Shown here: positions 54,884 to 63,479 of the stretch, in pieces | Layout of the letters: each line of letters begins with the position of its first letter | Position numbering within the stretch: the first letter of the stretch is position 1 | Assembly: GCA_025153445.1 (NCBI GenBank) | Contig: JANZNS010000003.1 | Coordinates: 310,001 to 374,000 of the forward strand | Length of the DNA stretch: 64,000 nt | Source of the DNA: Marinobacter sp. BGYM27 | Lineage (GTDB): Bacteria > Pseudomonadota > Gammaproteobacteria > Pseudomonadales > Oleiphilaceae | Reading direction: 5' to 3' | Notes under the pieces: generated by a model | The model's input: the letters and a program-made list of their open reading frames with translations, nothing else | What the model was told of the DNA's origin: nothing | Databases searched by the model: none | Program-made: the position numbers and the translations under genes

Positions 54884-55384
54884 ATGGTGCAGCAACTTCC
54901 CAATGAGTCCGGCATACGCCTCCTGCTCGCACCTAACCGGTCGCTGAGCTGGCGAGGCAATGTCCGGATCTGGTTGGTGCTGTGCGCTGTGTCCCTGTTA
55001 ATCAGCATCGGCATGCTGACGGCAGGTGCCTGGGTTGTCCTGCCGTTTGCCGGTCTTGAAGTGCTTGCGGTAGGCGCGGGGTTTTATTACACCGCCAGGC
55101 AATGTCAGCGTCAGGAAGTGCTGACGTTCAGCGATAACAACCTCAGGTTGGAGAAGGGGGTTAACCATATAGAAGCGTCGTGGGATCTTCCCCGACATTA
55201 CACTCGTCTGAAAATGACCGAACCGCGGCATGTCTGGACACCGCGACGTCTGTTTCTTGTCTGCCGTGACCTCGAAATCCCCCTCGCCCCTTTTCTCAAC
55301 CTGGACGACATCAAAGCCCTGACAAGGATTCTCGAACGGGAAGGTCTTCGCATACAACATCAGCCAGTCACCAGCGTGTTTTGA
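54884..55384 (+). CDS. DUF2244 membrane protein
   Basis: 166 residues. Start chosen at 54884, eight bases after GAGGA. Two adjacent membrane segments (about 29-70, interrupted by GAWVVLPFAGLE) are followed by a cytoplasmic beta-rich tail, with RQEVLTFSDNNLRLEKG and a W-D-L-PR segment as in DUF2244 proteins. Function unknown; in other genomes such genes often lie near respiratory genes, but not here. Confidence 0.75.
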   Translation: MVQQLPNESGIRLLLAPNRSLSWRGNVRIWLVLCAVSLLISIGMLTAGAWVVLPFAGLEVLAVGAGFYYTARQCQRQEVLTFSDNNLRLEKGVNHIEASWDLPRHYTRLKMTEPRHVWTPRRLFLVCRDLEIPLAPFLNLDDIKALTRILEREGLRIQHQPVTSVF

Positions 55385-55399
55385 CGCGCCCGGCCCACA

Positions 55400-55873
55400 C
55401 TATCCTGACGGCAGTAAATGCGACAACGGCAGTTCCGTGGTTTGCTTCATGGTTTCCATCACAAAACTGGAACTGACATCGGAAAGATCGGCCCGGATCA
55501 GCTTTTTATAAAGCCGGTCATAATCCGGCATATCTGTGACCACCGCCTTGATCAGGTAATCCAGATCACCGCTCATGCGATAGACTTCCAGCACCTCCGG
55601 AATATCCCCCAGCACCGCACGAAAATTGGCGGCCCACTGATCATTGTGCTGATTGGTGCGGATCGAGATATACACCGTGAGCGGCAGGTTTACCTTGTCC
55701 GGGTTCAGCAGGGTGACGCGCTGGCGAATCACCTCTGCCTGCTCCAGTTTCTGAATGCGGCGCCAGCAGGCCGATTTCGACATACCCACCTGTTCGGCCA
55801 ACTCGCCCACTGACAATGCAGCATTCCGCTGAAGCAACTCCAGTATCTGCCGATCCGATTTATCGAACGCCAT
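55400..55873 (-). CDS. Lrp/AsnC-family regulator
   Basis: 157 residues. N-terminal HTH (about 5-60, DRQILELLQRNAALSVGELAEQVGMSKSACWRRIQKL) and a C-terminal RAM ligand-binding domain (VLEVYRMSGDLDYLIKAVV). Family members bind amino acids. It is divergent from the PLP enzyme gene, with about 180 bases between, so that gene is the prime target. Confidence 0.88.
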   Translation of the reverse strand: MAFDKSDRQILELLQRNAALSVGELAEQVGMSKSACWRRIQKLEQAEVIRQRVTLLNPDKVNLPLTVYISIRTNQHNDQWAANFRAVLGDIPEVLEVYRMSGDLDYLIKAVVTDMPDYDRLYKKLIRADLSDVSSSFVMETMKQTTELPLSHLLPSG

Positions 55874-56056
55874 AGCTCTTGATACTCCCGGTTTCGCTTT
55901 TGCTTCTCATGCCAATAAGAGAAACAAAATTTCGATTATGAAAAGTATAATGGCATGTTTTTTCGATTTTCGCAGGAGTCTCCGCTCATTCAGGCACAAT
56001 GTGCGCCGCACGCTGCTTTAAACTGGGTTTATTCCCAGATAACAGCGGCGGCCATC

Positions 56057-57733
56057 ATGACCTTACTCACAGACATCATCCGAAACTCAATTATCGGCGA
56101 ACGCGCATTAATCCCAACGCCGTTCGGTGACAAACCACTGGTGTATGCCGACTACACCGCGTCGGGCCGTTCGTTGACGCTGATTGAGGACTATATTCGG
56201 AATCAGGTCATGCCCTGGTACGCCAACACGCATACTGAAACGTCCTTTACCGGTGCTCAATCCACCGCATTGCGGGAGCAGGCTCGGCAGCAGGTGCGCT
56301 CCGCTGTTAACGGCACTGATGATGACAAGGTAATCTTCTGCGGATCAGGTGCCACGGCAGCGATAGACAAGCTGATCGACGTGCTGAATCTGCGTCTGCC
56401 GGCAGACCTGAATACCCGATACAAACTGGAAGACGTTATCCCGGAGCCTGAGCGGCCGGTGGTGTTCATCGGCCCCTACGAACACCATTCCAACGAGTTG
56501 CCCTGGCGGGAAAGCATTGCCGATGTGGTACGGATCCCGCTATGCCGCAACGGGCAGCTTGATGGCAGCGCACTTGAGAAAGCGCTGCTCCGCTACAGCG
56601 ATCGCACCCTGAAAATCGGCAGCTTCTCCGCCGCATCCAATGTCACCGGCATCAAGACTCACGTGGACGCGGTCACCCGCCTGCTTCACCAACACGGCGC
56701 CTTGGCGTTCTGGGATTACGCGGCCGCCGGTCCTTATGTCGGAATCGATATAACAGGAAGCGTGACCGCCGAAGGCGACAGCCACAAAGATGCTGTCTTT
56801 CTCTCCCCTCACAAGTTTGTGGGCGGGCCCGGCACGCCCGGCGTGCTGATCGCCAAACGCCACCTTTTCAAAAACCGGGTGCCGGCAGTACCGGGTGGCG
56901 GAACGGTTGCCTACGTGACCCCGGATGATCATCGCTATACTGATGACATTGAACGCCGCGAAGAAGGCGGCACCCCCGCCATTATCGAATCGATTCGGGC
57001 CGGGCTGGTGTTCCGATTACAGCAGCAAGTAGGCACCGACACGATCGAGGCACTGGAAACGGATTTTATGCGCAGGGCCCGTGAGCGCTGGTCCGCTTTC
57101 GACAATATCGAGATACTGGGTCCTGATGACGCCCCACAGCTTTCGATCGCTTCGCTTAGAATCAAGCATCAAGGCAAAGACCTGCACTATGGCTTTGTCG
57201 TCGCGTTGCTCAACGACCTTTTCGGTATTCAGGCACGAGGCGGCTGCTCGTGCGCTGGCCCCTACGGGCACGCATTGCTCAATATGGATATGACGTACAG
57301 CCGTGCTTTGGACAGACAGGTGATCGCCGGCCATATGATTCTGCGCCCCGGCTGGGTGCGGCTCAATTTCAATTACTTCATTGATGAGTCGACATTCGAG
57401 TACCTGATACGCGCAGTCGAACTGGTGGCTGAACACGGCTGGCGACTGCTGCCCTATTACGCGTTTGATACGCAGGCCAATGTCTGGCGCTATCAGGGAA
57501 GCGAAACCCCGTTAATCACGCAGTGGCAAGATATCGATTTTGAGGAAATGGTTAAGCGTTCCCCGGGCGCTCCAGCGACGGCCGACAAAACGCTGCCTGA
57601 CTACCTGGCAATGGCTGAGAAAACCCTGACGGATACCCGAGACCAGGCAACCGTTTATTCGCTTGAATTGCCCGAAGAAGCCGAGGCACTGCGATGGTTT
57701 GCGTTACCGCAGGAAGCAGCACGCGCCTTTTGA
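56057..57733 (+). CDS. Class V aminotransferase / cysteine-desulfurase-like PLP enzyme
   Basis: 558 residues, longer than the usual 400 for the family. The catalytic Lys is in LSPHKFVGGPGTPG, with GSGATAAIDKLI binding the cofactor phosphate and WDYAAAGPYVGID before it. A CSCAG-like Cys-rich segment (RGGCSCAGPYG) sits in the C-terminal domain. The last 100 residues form an extra domain with no recognised fold. Likely acts on an amino acid such as cysteine or serine, but the reaction is not determined. The start at 56057 follows a GGCGG-rich leader; the upstream open frame is unlikely. Divergent from the Lrp-type regulator. Confidence 0.82.
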   Translation: MTLLTDIIRNSIIGERALIPTPFGDKPLVYADYTASGRSLTLIEDYIRNQVMPWYANTHTETSFTGAQSTALREQARQQVRSAVNGTDDDKVIFCGSGATAAIDKLIDVLNLRLPADLNTRYKLEDVIPEPERPVVFIGPYEHHSNELPWRESIADVVRIPLCRNGQLDGSALEKALLRYSDRTLKIGSFSAASNVTGIKTHVDAVTRLLHQHGALAFWDYAAAGPYVGIDITGSVTAEGDSHKDAVFLSPHKFVGGPGTPGVLIAKRHLFKNRVPAVPGGGTVAYVTPDDHRYTDDIERREEGGTPAIIESIRAGLVFRLQQQVGTDTIEALETDFMRRARERWSAFDNIEILGPDDAPQLSIASLRIKHQGKDLHYGFVVALLNDLFGIQARGGCSCAGPYGHALLNMDMTYSRALDRQVIAGHMILRPGWVRLNFNYFIDESTFEYLIRAVELVAEHGWRLLPYYAFDTQANVWRYQGSETPLITQWQDIDFEEMVKRSPGAPATADKTLPDYLAMAEKTLTDTRDQATVYSLELPEEAEALRWFALPQEAARAF

Positions 57734-57761
57734 ATCTGGCAAAACCCTACCGGCGGGGCAC

Positions 57762-58094
57762 TTACCCCATGTGCTCCGCCCGCTCAACCCGACACTCGTA
57801 AGAGCCCATTTCCAGCGAACGACACACCCAGGGCCGTTTTTCGTAGATCGTACACATCATCGTGTTGCGGTCGAGCGCCGCGCACCAGCCGTCATCCAGG
57901 CGCGCCATGGTCTGCCCGCCGTAGTCGTCCTCCTCGATAAAACGGTCCGGCACGCCTGTGTCACTGATCAGCATCACTTCCAGTCGACAGCAGCACGCCA
58001 GGCAGTTCGAGCAACTGACCGCAGGATCGATATCAATGGTCGCATCAACAACTGCAATAGTGGAAACGATGGCAGACACCTCGTGATACGGCAT
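57762..58094 (-). CDS. YkgJ-family cysteine-cluster protein
   Basis: 110 residues. The Cys set CSNCLACC near the N-terminus, with WCAAL, MCTIYEKRPWVCR and YECRV later, fits the YkgJ zinc/iron-chelating domain. Function unknown; the family is thought to bind a metal or Fe-S cluster. Convergent with the PLP enzyme. Confidence 0.8.
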   Translation of the reverse strand: MPYHEVSAIVSTIAVVDATIDIDPAVSCSNCLACCCRLEVMLISDTGVPDRFIEEDDYGGQTMARLDDGWCAALDRNTMMCTIYEKRPWVCRSLEMGSYECRVERAEHMG

Positions 58095-58207
58095 TGCCGC
58101 AGCGGGCCGGAGAGTCGGAATAAACCGGGCGTATTGGAAGGCACGTTACCACAGGGCGGAATAATCGGGACAGTTCGAATCGCATGTGACCGCCCGGATT
58201 TCAGGCG

Positions 58208-59065
58208 TTACCTGGCTGATTCTGACGATCGCCCCATCACCAGCACCGCCAGCACTGCAGAACCGACCATCAGCAACACGGCAACAGCGTTCAGCACGGG
58301 CGTCGACCCTTCACGCAAACGATTGAACAGGGCGACGGTCAGCGGCGTATCACTACCGGTGAGCATCACCGTGGTGTTGAAGTTCTCGAAGGACATCAGG
58401 AATGCCATCGCGGCGGCGCCGAATATCGACGGCAACAGCCAGGGCAATGTCACGGTAAACCAGGCCACAACCGGCGTTGCCCCAAGATTGAGAGCGGCTT
58501 CTTCCAGTTGTCGATCAAACTTGCGCAGGCGAGCCGCGATCACCAGCGTGCAAAGGGTCGTGATAAACGCCACCTGCCCGCCAACCACCAGAGGCAGTCC
58601 CGGACGGAATACATCCAGCTCGATCCCCCAGAGACTCGACGCATCGTTGGCCATGCCGCTGTAGAACACCAGAATCGAGACGCCGAGAATCACCCCGGGA
58701 ATGACTAGCGGCAGCAGCATGATCACATACAGCAACTCCTTCCCGCGAAATTCCAGCCGTTCGAACAGAATCGCATTCAGGCACCCCAGCGCAACACTGA
58801 TAAGCGTTACCCAGAAAGCAACGATCACGCTCACCCACAGCGCGGACAACAGACCGTCATCATGGAACAGGCCTGTCCTTCCGCTGCCTTCAGCGAAGTA
58901 CCAGTCCAGCGTAAACCCTTTCCAGGGCAGTGAGGGAAATGACGCATCATTGAAAGCAAACGCAGCCGTCACCAGCAGTGGCAGAGAGAGGTAGACAAAG
59001 AACACCAGCAGATAGGTCAGGTAGAGCCCGTCAAATGACGAGGAACGAGGTACAGATCGAATCAT
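58208..59065 (-). CDS. Polyamine-type ABC transporter permease (PotC-like)
   Basis: 285 residues with six membrane segments. The EAA loop reads EEAALNLGATPVVAWFTVTLPW, and FENFNTTVMLTG is typical of spermidine/putrescine permeases. The ATG shares a base with the preceding potB-like stop (TGATG). The frame is open further but within that gene. Last gene of the four-gene operon. Confidence 0.88.
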   Translation of the reverse strand: MIRSVPRSSSFDGLYLTYLLVFFVYLSLPLLVTAAFAFNDASFPSLPWKGFTLDWYFAEGSGRTGLFHDDGLLSALWVSVIVAFWVTLISVALGCLNAILFERLEFRGKELLYVIMLLPLVIPGVILGVSILVFYSGMANDASSLWGIELDVFRPGLPLVVGGQVAFITTLCTLVIAARLRKFDRQLEEAALNLGATPVVAWFTVTLPWLLPSIFGAAAMAFLMSFENFNTTVMLTGSDTPLTVALFNRLREGSTPVLNAVAVLLMVGSAVLAVLVMGRSSESAR

Positions 59066-59925
59066 CAGCCCATCACCTTGCGCAACGACTGACCGGTCAG
59101 CCGCAGCCCCAGCCAGACCATTACCGACGACAGCACCAGCAACAACACACCCAAAGCGGCGCCCTGCTCCCAATTGAAGCGTGTAATGAACTGGGTGAAA
59201 ATCTGACCGGTAAACCAGGCACTGTCTTTACCTCCCATCAGAATGGGCGTCAGGTAGCTCCCGAGCGTCAGCATAAACACCACAATACTGCCCGAGACGA
59301 CGCCCGGCATCGCCCATGGCACCACCACTTCGCGCAGCACCGTGAAGTGATTGCCGCCAAGATCGTAGCCCGCCTCGACCAGATTGTCGTCCATGCCTTC
59401 CAGCGTGGTTACCAGCGGCACCAGCATAAACAGCAACCCGTTGTAGACCAGCCCGATAATCACCGCGACATCGTTGTAGAGCATTTCAACCGGTCCATCA
59501 GCGAAGCCGAGATACTGCAACCAGGTGCTGAACAACCCGCTTTCGCGCAGCAGGATCATCCAACCGTAAGTGCGCACAAGCTCGCTGGCCCAGAAGGGAA
59601 TCAGGCAGGCAAAAAACAGCAAGCCTTTGGCTCGGCCCCGGGCCAGTTTGGCGATGTACCAGGCAATCGGAAAGGCAATGATCAGGGTCAAAAAAGTCGT
59701 GAAAAGCGACATCAATCCGGTTCTGAGGAAGGTTCGCCAATAGTAGGATTCGCTGAAAAAGTTCTGGTACTGCTGCACACCCCAACTGATGGTGTCCCAG
59801 CTTTCACGCACCTGGAACGACACTCGCAGCATCTGCAGGTGCGGAAGCAATACCAGCAACAGAATCCATAGCGCAAAAGGCGTAATCAGCAGGCACAGCG
59901 ACAAGCGGCTGGCACTGGCATTCAT
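59065..59925 (-). CDS. Polyamine-type ABC transporter permease (PotB-like)
   Basis: 286 residues, six membrane segments. The EAA loop reads EAGYDLGGNHFTVLREVVVPWAMPG, and SELVRTYGWMILL is typical of PotB proteins. The start at 59925 has GGAGG seven bases upstream and lies inside the end of the ATPase gene. Functions with the PotC-like permease as a heterodimer. Confidence 0.88.
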   Translation of the reverse strand: MNASASRLSLCLLITPFALWILLLVLLPHLQMLRVSFQVRESWDTISWGVQQYQNFFSESYYWRTFLRTGLMSLFTTFLTLIIAFPIAWYIAKLARGRAKGLLFFACLIPFWASELVRTYGWMILLRESGLFSTWLQYLGFADGPVEMLYNDVAVIIGLVYNGLLFMLVPLVTTLEGMDDNLVEAGYDLGGNHFTVLREVVVPWAMPGVVSGSIVVFMLTLGSYLTPILMGGKDSAWFTGQIFTQFITRFNWEQGAALGVLLLVLSSVMVWLGLRLTGQSLRKVMG

Positions 59926-61013
59926 GTACCCGCCTCCGCAAACACCGTGGCCAACTGCGGATTCCAACTCAGATCGATGGCGGATTCCGGCGCGACGCGC
60001 CCGACGGATCCGTCCTGCGGCAATCGGGCAAACAGAGTCTGCCCGGAAGCCTCGGCCTCGACCCGGCTGTTGGCACCGTCAAACAGAGTGGTCGTTACGG
60101 AAGCCCTTAGACTGGCGTAGCCGGTGGCCGCAGCGGGTGTAAGCATCAGGGATTCGGGGCGAATAAACAGGTTCGCCCGCTGGCCCACTTTCAATCCGGG
60201 AAACGCCAGTTTGCCGGAGACGCGCTCCCCGCTTGCCAGCAGCAGTTCGGCAATCCCCTCCTGCAACCCGACAACTTCGCCCGAGAGACGGTTATTGTCG
60301 CCCACAAAATCGGCGACAAAGGGCGTCTCAGGTGCACGGTAGAGGGTTTCCGGCGGCGCTACCTGATCGAACTGGCCATTGCGCATAACCGCCACCTGAT
60401 CAGACATCACCATGGCTTCAGACTGATCGTGCGTGATGTAGACGAAGGTGGTGCCAAATGCCTTTTGCAAATGCTTGAGCTCGATTTTCATCTGCTCACG
60501 CAGTTTGAGATCGAGCGCTCCCAGCGGCTCGTCCAGCAACAGCAGTGTCGGCTCCAACACCAGACAGCGGGCCAATGCTACCCGTTGGCGCTGTCCGCCA
60601 CTGAGCTGCTGCGGATTGCGACTTTCCAGGCCGGGCAAACCCACCTGTTCGAGCACACGCGCAACCCGCTTGCTGCGCTCGGCAGCCGGGACTTTCTTTC
60701 GGCGCAAGCCGTAGCCGATGTTGTCACCCACTGACATTGTCGGAAACAACGCCAGATGCTGAAACACCATGTTGACCGGTCTACGGTTTGGCGGCACCTC
60801 GTTCATCCGCTGACCGCGGATATGGATATCGCCTTCATCCGGGCGATCAAACCCCGCCAGCAACCGCAGCAAGGTGGTTTTACCGCAACCCGAAGGTCCC
60901 AGAATTGAGAAGAACGTCCCCGCAGGGACGTCGAGTGACACCCGATCCACCGCAGCATGGCTGCCAAAACGGCGGATCAGGTCAGTGCAGAAGAGGTCTG
61001 AATCCATTCCCAT
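59922..61013 (-). CDS. Polyamine-type ABC transporter ATPase (PotA-like)
   Basis: 363 residues. Walker A GPSGCGKTT, signature LSGGQRQRVALARC, Walker B LLLLDEPLGALDLKLREQMKIELKHL, H-loop YITHDQSEAM, then a TOBE domain typical of PotA. The ATG lies a few bases after the binding-protein stop; a second ATG two codons in is an alternative. Drives uptake by the PotBC-like permeases. Confidence 0.9.
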   Translation of the reverse strand: MGMDSDLFCTDLIRRFGSHAAVDRVSLDVPAGTFFSILGPSGCGKTTLLRLLAGFDRPDEGDIHIRGQRMNEVPPNRRPVNMVFQHLALFPTMSVGDNIGYGLRRKKVPAAERSKRVARVLEQVGLPGLESRNPQQLSGGQRQRVALARCLVLEPTLLLLDEPLGALDLKLREQMKIELKHLQKAFGTTFVYITHDQSEAMVMSDQVAVMRNGQFDQVAPPETLYRAPETPFVADFVGDNNRLSGEVVGLQEGIAELLLASGERVSGKLAFPGLKVGQRANLFIRPESLMLTPAAATGYASLRASVTTTLFDGANSRVEAEASGQTLFARLPQDGSVGRVAPESAIDLSWNPQLATVFAEAGT

Positions 61014-61018
61014 CCGGA

Positions 61019-62104
61019 TCAGTTCGCCGCCTGCACGCGATCAAGCACCTGCCCTTCCATGGCTTCCAGTCCCGGCGGAACCGGTGGGTACCATTTGATG
61101 TTGTTGAGTGCGTCTTCGTTGAAGCTTTGGCGATAGGCATCACGCAGCTCGGCTGTAACAAATTCATCGGCGCCTTTGGCTGCAGTGAAGTTGCCGGACT
61201 GGTTGGTGATTTTCGCGGCGATTTCCGGCTGCATCACAAAGTTGATCCACTTGTAGGCGGCATCTTCGTTCTCACCCCGGCGCGGCAGCGCGAAGGTATC
61301 GATCCAGCCCAATGCGCCGGATGTGGGGGCCACAAAACTGATGGCCGGATTCTCGGCATTCAGCTTCCAGCCGCCGGCATCCCATGCCATCGCCGCCTTT
61401 ATTTCGCCGGAGCGGAGCAGCGCCAGCAGTTGATCACCGCCGGTCCAGTAGGTTTTGACGTTGCCTTTGCAGTCGATCAGTTTCTTTTCAACCTTGGCAA
61501 GAATCGACTGGTATTTCTGCTCATCGTTATAGGCAGCAAAAGGATCTTCACCCATCGCAAACGCAAACCCGATCAGGGTCGGGCGCTTAAGCCGGTAGCT
61601 GACCCTGCCGGCAACCGCAGGGTCACACAAGTCCGTGTAGTCCTTGACGGTGTCCTCAACCTCTCCGTTCACGATCAGCCCACTGGTGCCCCAAACCGCA
61701 GGCACACCGTAGGATTTCCCATCCAGCGCAGTGGCCTCTTTGGTGGCTTTCATCATTGAAGGCTGCACACGGGCAGCATCCACTTTGCTGTAATCAATCG
61801 GGCGATAGATATTGAACTGGCGCTGCACACCGACAATACGATCCTGGCTGGGTTGCGCCAGATCAAAACCGGCGCCGCCGGTTGCCCGCAACTTGGAGAT
61901 CATGTCTTCGTTATTGGATAGCGTGACTTTGACATCGATACCCGTTTCTTCCTCGAACTGGGCGACCACATCATCAGGCGCGTAGCCACCCCAGGTGATC
62001 AACCGCAACTCTTCGGCTGTGGCCGAAACCGACAACAACGCAGCGGCAACACCGGCGGCAACTTTCATAAGGCGAAAACGGGACGTCCCTTGCTTGCTGA
62101 CCAT
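61019..62104 (-). CDS. Polyamine-type ABC transporter binding protein (PotD-like)
   Basis: 361 residues. Signal peptide (about 30 residues, ending near SATA) then a PotD/PotF-like fold: LRLITWGGYAPDDVVAQFEEETG, GGAGFDLAQPS, a TYWTGGDQLLALLRSGEIKAAMAWDAGG segment and GWIDTFALP. Polyamine-type, but related proteins also bind opines or gamma-aminobutyrate, so the ligand is inferred. First gene of a potD-A-B-C operon. GGAAAAGG precedes the ATG. Confidence 0.87.
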   Translation of the reverse strand: MVSKQGTSRFRLMKVAAGVAAALLSVSATAEELRLITWGGYAPDDVVAQFEEETGIDVKVTLSNNEDMISKLRATGGAGFDLAQPSQDRIVGVQRQFNIYRPIDYSKVDAARVQPSMMKATKEATALDGKSYGVPAVWGTSGLIVNGEVEDTVKDYTDLCDPAVAGRVSYRLKRPTLIGFAFAMGEDPFAAYNDEQKYQSILAKVEKKLIDCKGNVKTYWTGGDQLLALLRSGEIKAAMAWDAGGWKLNAENPAISFVAPTSGALGWIDTFALPRRGENEDAAYKWINFVMQPEIAAKITNQSGNFTAAKGADEFVTAELRDAYRQSFNEDALNNIKWYPPVPPGLEAMEGQVLDRVQAAN

Positions 62105-62257
62105 ACCTTTTCCTTGTTTCTGGGGTTGAGTACGCTAACCAATAAAAGCGACACAGGTATCAGAAAGTTATAGACCATATGTTTCAGTTTTGTGAAGTCG
62201 CGGGTGCAAAACCTCGGGAGGGCAAATACATAGAGGGATCAGTCAATCAGGCGGGGC

Positions 62258-62284
62258 GCCCGACAGCGCTGAGGGCTGCCGGGC
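62258..62284 (-). terminator. Hairpin downstream of the secreted lipase gene
   Basis: Minus strand GCCCGGCAGC pairs with GCTGTCGGGC (10 bp including one G-U) around a 7-base loop, just after the lipase stop and before the pot operon. It separates the two leftward transcripts; no T-run is present. Confidence 0.5.
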
Positions 62285-62295
62285 TTTGCAAAGCA

Positions 62296-63360
62296 TCAAT
62301 TGTTCAATGTGGTGTACACCAGAGATGACATATCGGTGTTGGCCGAATTCGGCACTTCGATGTACCGGTCGCCAGAACCCCAGAGCTGCCACCAGGCCCG
62401 CTTGTTATAACTACGACTGGCGAAATCCACCTGCAAGCCATTTAGCGTGGTGTTGTTGACCACCGGCACCGAGATATTGCCGACTTCGCTACCCAATACA
62501 CCACTGTGAGTCACGTCCTCGTTCATCAGCACCGGATAGTGATTCCAGTAGAGGCTGTCGGGCGCATCCTGACTGGACACCTTGCCGGCAAGGCTGAGAT
62601 TCGAGACACAGGAATCGATGGCATTGGACGATGCAGAACCACAGGATGAGTGCGTCGGAACAACGCCATCATCGGTTCCGTCGATAAACGGCTTGGTCAC
62701 CCCACCGTAGGACGCGCCACCTGCAACAAACCGCAGTCGGGGAATATCATTCGGGCTGACCGCCAGATTGCGGGCCACGTTGGTTTGCAGATCGTTGACA
62801 ACACCCAGCTTGCCCGGCTCGGGATCAATACCGGTAAACAGCCGAACGGCCGCCTTGACCGGCGCCAGGTACCAGCTGTCGTTGTATGCAACGCTGACCG
62901 CCAGATCGGCCAGATCCGTACCACCACCGGCGCCGGAGAAGTCCAGAGACGCCAGTATCTTCAGTGGAGGCAGACCATCGGCGGCCAACCACCGGGCCTG
63001 ATTGTCGAGCATGTAGCGGGTTACCAGATCACCGGTTGAATGCGACACGACGATGCAGTAGTCATCACATAGCCCTTGCTGGGCAATGGATTTGATTTGG
63101 TTATAGGCCTGCTGGGCAATTGCACCTTCAACCCGACCATCACTCCCCCAGTCAACACGAGCTTCCGCCCGGGACAACCAGAAGGTACGCCAATAGTCTT
63201 CGCCATTGGCTTTGACCTCGTTCAGGTCTGCCGGAGGGTTTGCCAGGTCTTCTTGCTGGAATCCGTGAATCAGGACCACATTGTGCCCTGCCACCTGCGC
63301 CATCGCGGCAGTTGAGCAACAGGCTGCCGCCAGGGCAACCGCTAGTGTTGGCTTTCTCAT
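62296..63360 (-). CDS. Secreted alpha/beta-hydrolase, lipase-like
   Basis: 354 residues. Signal peptide ends near AAMA (about residue 21). The oxyanion region is VLIHGFQQ. The nucleophile elbow reads SHSTG (S106 to G110, nucleophile Ser108) where most relatives have GHSxG. A SLDFSGAGGG segment and a FIDGTDDGVVP segment supply the acid region, and NHYPVLMNEDVTHSG the likely catalytic His. Cys pairs suggest disulfides in a secreted enzyme. The start at 63360 has GGAG. Substrate unknown. It does not share an operon with the lipase-chaperone-like gene at 1.9 kb. Confidence 0.75.
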   Translation of the reverse strand: MRKPTLAVALAAACCSTAAMAQVAGHNVVLIHGFQQEDLANPPADLNEVKANGEDYWRTFWLSRAEARVDWGSDGRVEGAIAQQAYNQIKSIAQQGLCDDYCIVVSHSTGDLVTRYMLDNQARWLAADGLPPLKILASLDFSGAGGGTDLADLAVSVAYNDSWYLAPVKAAVRLFTGIDPEPGKLGVVNDLQTNVARNLAVSPNDIPRLRFVAGGASYGGVTKPFIDGTDDGVVPTHSSCGSASSNAIDSCVSNLSLAGKVSSQDAPDSLYWNHYPVLMNEDVTHSGVLGSEVGNISVPVVNNTTLNGLQVDFASRSYNKRAWWQLWGSGDRYIEVPNSANTDMSSLVYTTLNN

Positions 63361-63479
63361 GTTGTTCTCCGTCTGTGTTGCAGTCTTGTTGTTATTGGTC
63401 CTCCGGGAATCCGGAGCTTGCACTCAGTACGGCACGGTCCGGCTCCTCTGTTTTCACACAGGGCCTCGACCGCGGCGTA

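Noticed and set aside
57663-58664. 333-codon plus frame over the YkgJ-type and PotC-like genes
   Set aside because: Low-complexity Arg/Thr-rich shadow antisense to real genes.
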